Positions 63,053 to 64,000 of a DNA stretch of 64,000 bases are shown here, piece by piece. Below the pieces are notes generated by a model. It did not search any database. It was not told where the DNA came from and saw nothing but the letters and a program-made list of their open reading frames with translations. The translations under genes were made by a program, and so were the position numbers. Positions within the stretch are counted from its first letter, which is position 1. Each line of letters opens with the position of its first letter. This DNA is from JARLGU01 sp036504535 (lineage in GTDB: Bacteria; Armatimonadota; Armatimonadia; Armatimonadales; Capsulimonadaceae), in assembly GCA_036504535.1 (NCBI GenBank), contig DASXUY010000052.1, positions 1-64,000 of the forward strand. The letters are read 5' to 3'.

Positions 63053-63694
63053 CTATGTTTCTGGTCTGGTGTCCAGATTGATTTTCGGTCGCTGCCGCCT
63101 CGCGCGCAACCAGTGGTACAGCCGTGGGGCGAGGACGCCTTTCGCTAAGTGACAGACTGCTGTCCCCATTGCGATACCCATCAATGCGCCTATGATGACC
63201 TGATACGGGTAGTGTGCGCCACATTCCACGCGGCTCCAGCCCATGGCGGCGGCGATTATGTACCATAGCACGCCTAGGCGCGGGTCGATCTCGGTGACAA
63301 CGTAGGCCAGCGCGAACGCAGCCATCGTGTGGCCGCTCGGAAAGCCGTCCATAGCAGCCCGGTGATCTGGCCGTGGTGCGTGCACGAGCAACTTCCAGAT
63401 ATCGCCCAGCAGAACCATCACCAGCGGCGTATCCAACATCCACCACGCCAGACTGGCGCTTGGAGTTCCTCGCCGCCGGTACGCCGTTACGCCCACAACA
63501 ATGAACGTCGCCACGATAATGGCAGTGTTGATCGTATGCCCGATAAAGTCGGCAATACGATGCCAGGGCTGCCCTGGCAAAATGCCGACGTAGCACAACG
63601 GCACCAAAACAGTGAACGCCAGAGCCGGGAGCCACCACCGCAAGATCGAGTTATGGCGAGGCGGATGGGGCAAGCTGAGCGTGTATTTCTTCAC
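63053..63694 (-). CDS. PAP2-family membrane phosphatase
   Basis: 213 residues, about five or six membrane helices. Motif 1 KLLVHAPRP (Lys about 101, Arg-Pro 108-109), motif 2 PSGH (119-122), and motif 3 SRVECGAHYPYQ (Arg 155, His 161), where Gln replaces the Asp that normally follows the His by four. The core catalytic Arg and His pair is present. Possible roles: undecaprenyl pyrophosphate phosphatase or lipid phosphatase; the sequence does not decide between them. Probably co-transcribed with serS. Confidence 0.87.
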   Translation of the reverse strand: MKKYTLSLPHPPRHNSILRWWLPALAFTVLVPLCYVGILPGQPWHRIADFIGHTINTAIIVATFIVVGVTAYRRRGTPSASLAWWMLDTPLVMVLLGDIWKLLVHAPRPDHRAAMDGFPSGHTMAAFALAYVVTEIDPRLGVLWYIIAAAMGWSRVECGAHYPYQVIIGALMGIAMGTAVCHLAKGVLAPRLYHWLRARRQRPKINLDTRPET

Positions 63695-64000
63695 GCCCCC
63701 ATTTTACCTTCGCCGGTCAATGAGAAGCACGAAATCGATCAGGCACTGAATATTCACGGTGGATAAACAGCAGTATTCATTCAGAATATTCATGAATGCT
63801 TACCTGTTTCACAACCAAACCTATACATATTATACCAGATACATTTCAGAAAGACAATGCTTTGGTTCGTTTTTGTACTAGTCGCTATAGGATGAATGAC
63901 GACGTTACGCGTTGCCATAGCCGTGAAACCACTTGGTAACTCGACTCAACTACTGCTTATGTCGCGTGCCTCTGCAGTTCGTGCTTCAATGAGCTCGGTC
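63695..64000. other. Gene-free right end of the window
   Basis: AT-rich compared with the rest. It contains the short inverted repeat ATTCAT...ATGAAT (63775-63797), which could be a promoter or operator region for a gene beyond the edge. I see no tRNA, no repeat-family member and no coding frame. Confidence 0.5.

Noticed and set aside
62967..63638. 223-residue minus-strand frame overlapping the PAP2 gene
   Set aside because: The frame at 63053-63694 has all PAP2 motifs; the other is a shadow of it.
1..64000. tRNA, rRNA, prophage, transposase or integrase genes
   Set aside because: No sequence resembling a tRNA cloverleaf, rRNA or mobile-element protein was recognised by reading; a tRNAscan or profile search would settle this.

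Overview
The window looks like the chromosome of a diderm (outer-membrane, LPS-making) bacterium, fairly GC-rich by eye, with frequent GTG and TTG starts. It has a nearly complete lipid A pathway joined to outer-membrane assembly genes (BamA, TamB, Skp-like proteins). It also has several Gfo/Idh/MocA dehydrogenases, a TIM-barrel sugar isomerase and glycan-active secreted proteins (SGNH esterase, DUF5703/GH95-like, GH36-like, CBM9-like). This mix fits Armatimonadota (Capsulimonas/Chthonomonas-like) best, but that is inference; no rRNA or tRNA gene was seen that would place it.

Layout. Positions 1-3921 hold a direct duplication at the left edge, a small tail-anchored protein, a dehydrogenase-isomerase pair on the + strand, and a striking ten-unit tandem repeat array of two unit lengths packed with hairpins. 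Positions 3922-26305 are mixed: a secreted esterase, a repeat-rich intergenic region, a dehydrogenase, a SurA-like chaperone, recG, a Sua5-type tsaC, a CBM9-like protein, a CsbD-like stress protein, ftsK/spoIIIE, deoB, a DUF4380 protein, a 911-residue DUF5703 hydrolase, serC and a Sel1-repeat protein. Positions 26418-34362 carry oligoendopeptidase F, a VWA protein, a membrane-anchored spermidine-synthase-like protein and a GH36-like glycosidase.

Positions 34468-58111 are the core of the window, all on the minus strand. In order of transcription: lipA, tamB, an ECF sigma factor, bamA, ompH/skp, a coiled-coil lipoprotein, lpxD, lpxC, fabZ, lpxA, lpxB, an isoprenylcysteine-methyltransferase-like protein, an MsbA-like ABC flippase, a DUF374 acyltransferase, lpxK, lpxL and two GT9 heptosyltransferases. 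Together they make lipid A (LpxA/C/D/B/K/L), start the core sugars (GT9), flip the product (MsbA) and build the outer membrane (BamA, Skp, TamB). Kdo synthesis and transfer, lpxH/lpxI and the Lpt export genes are not in the window. Positions 58165-63694 hold another dehydrogenase, citrate synthase, a c-type haem protein fused to a lectin-like domain, serS and a PAP2 phosphatase.

No prophage, transposase, CRISPR array, rRNA or tRNA was found. The most unusual content is non-coding: (i) a family of multi-hairpin repeats sitting just upstream of the ribosome-binding sites of lpxA, lpxB and a DUF4380 gene, all in the same orientation; (ii) the tandem hairpin array at 3004-3870; (iii) mosaic palindromic elements at 5376-5990 and 19030-19470; and (iv) a 163-bp long inverted repeat at 24120-24282.
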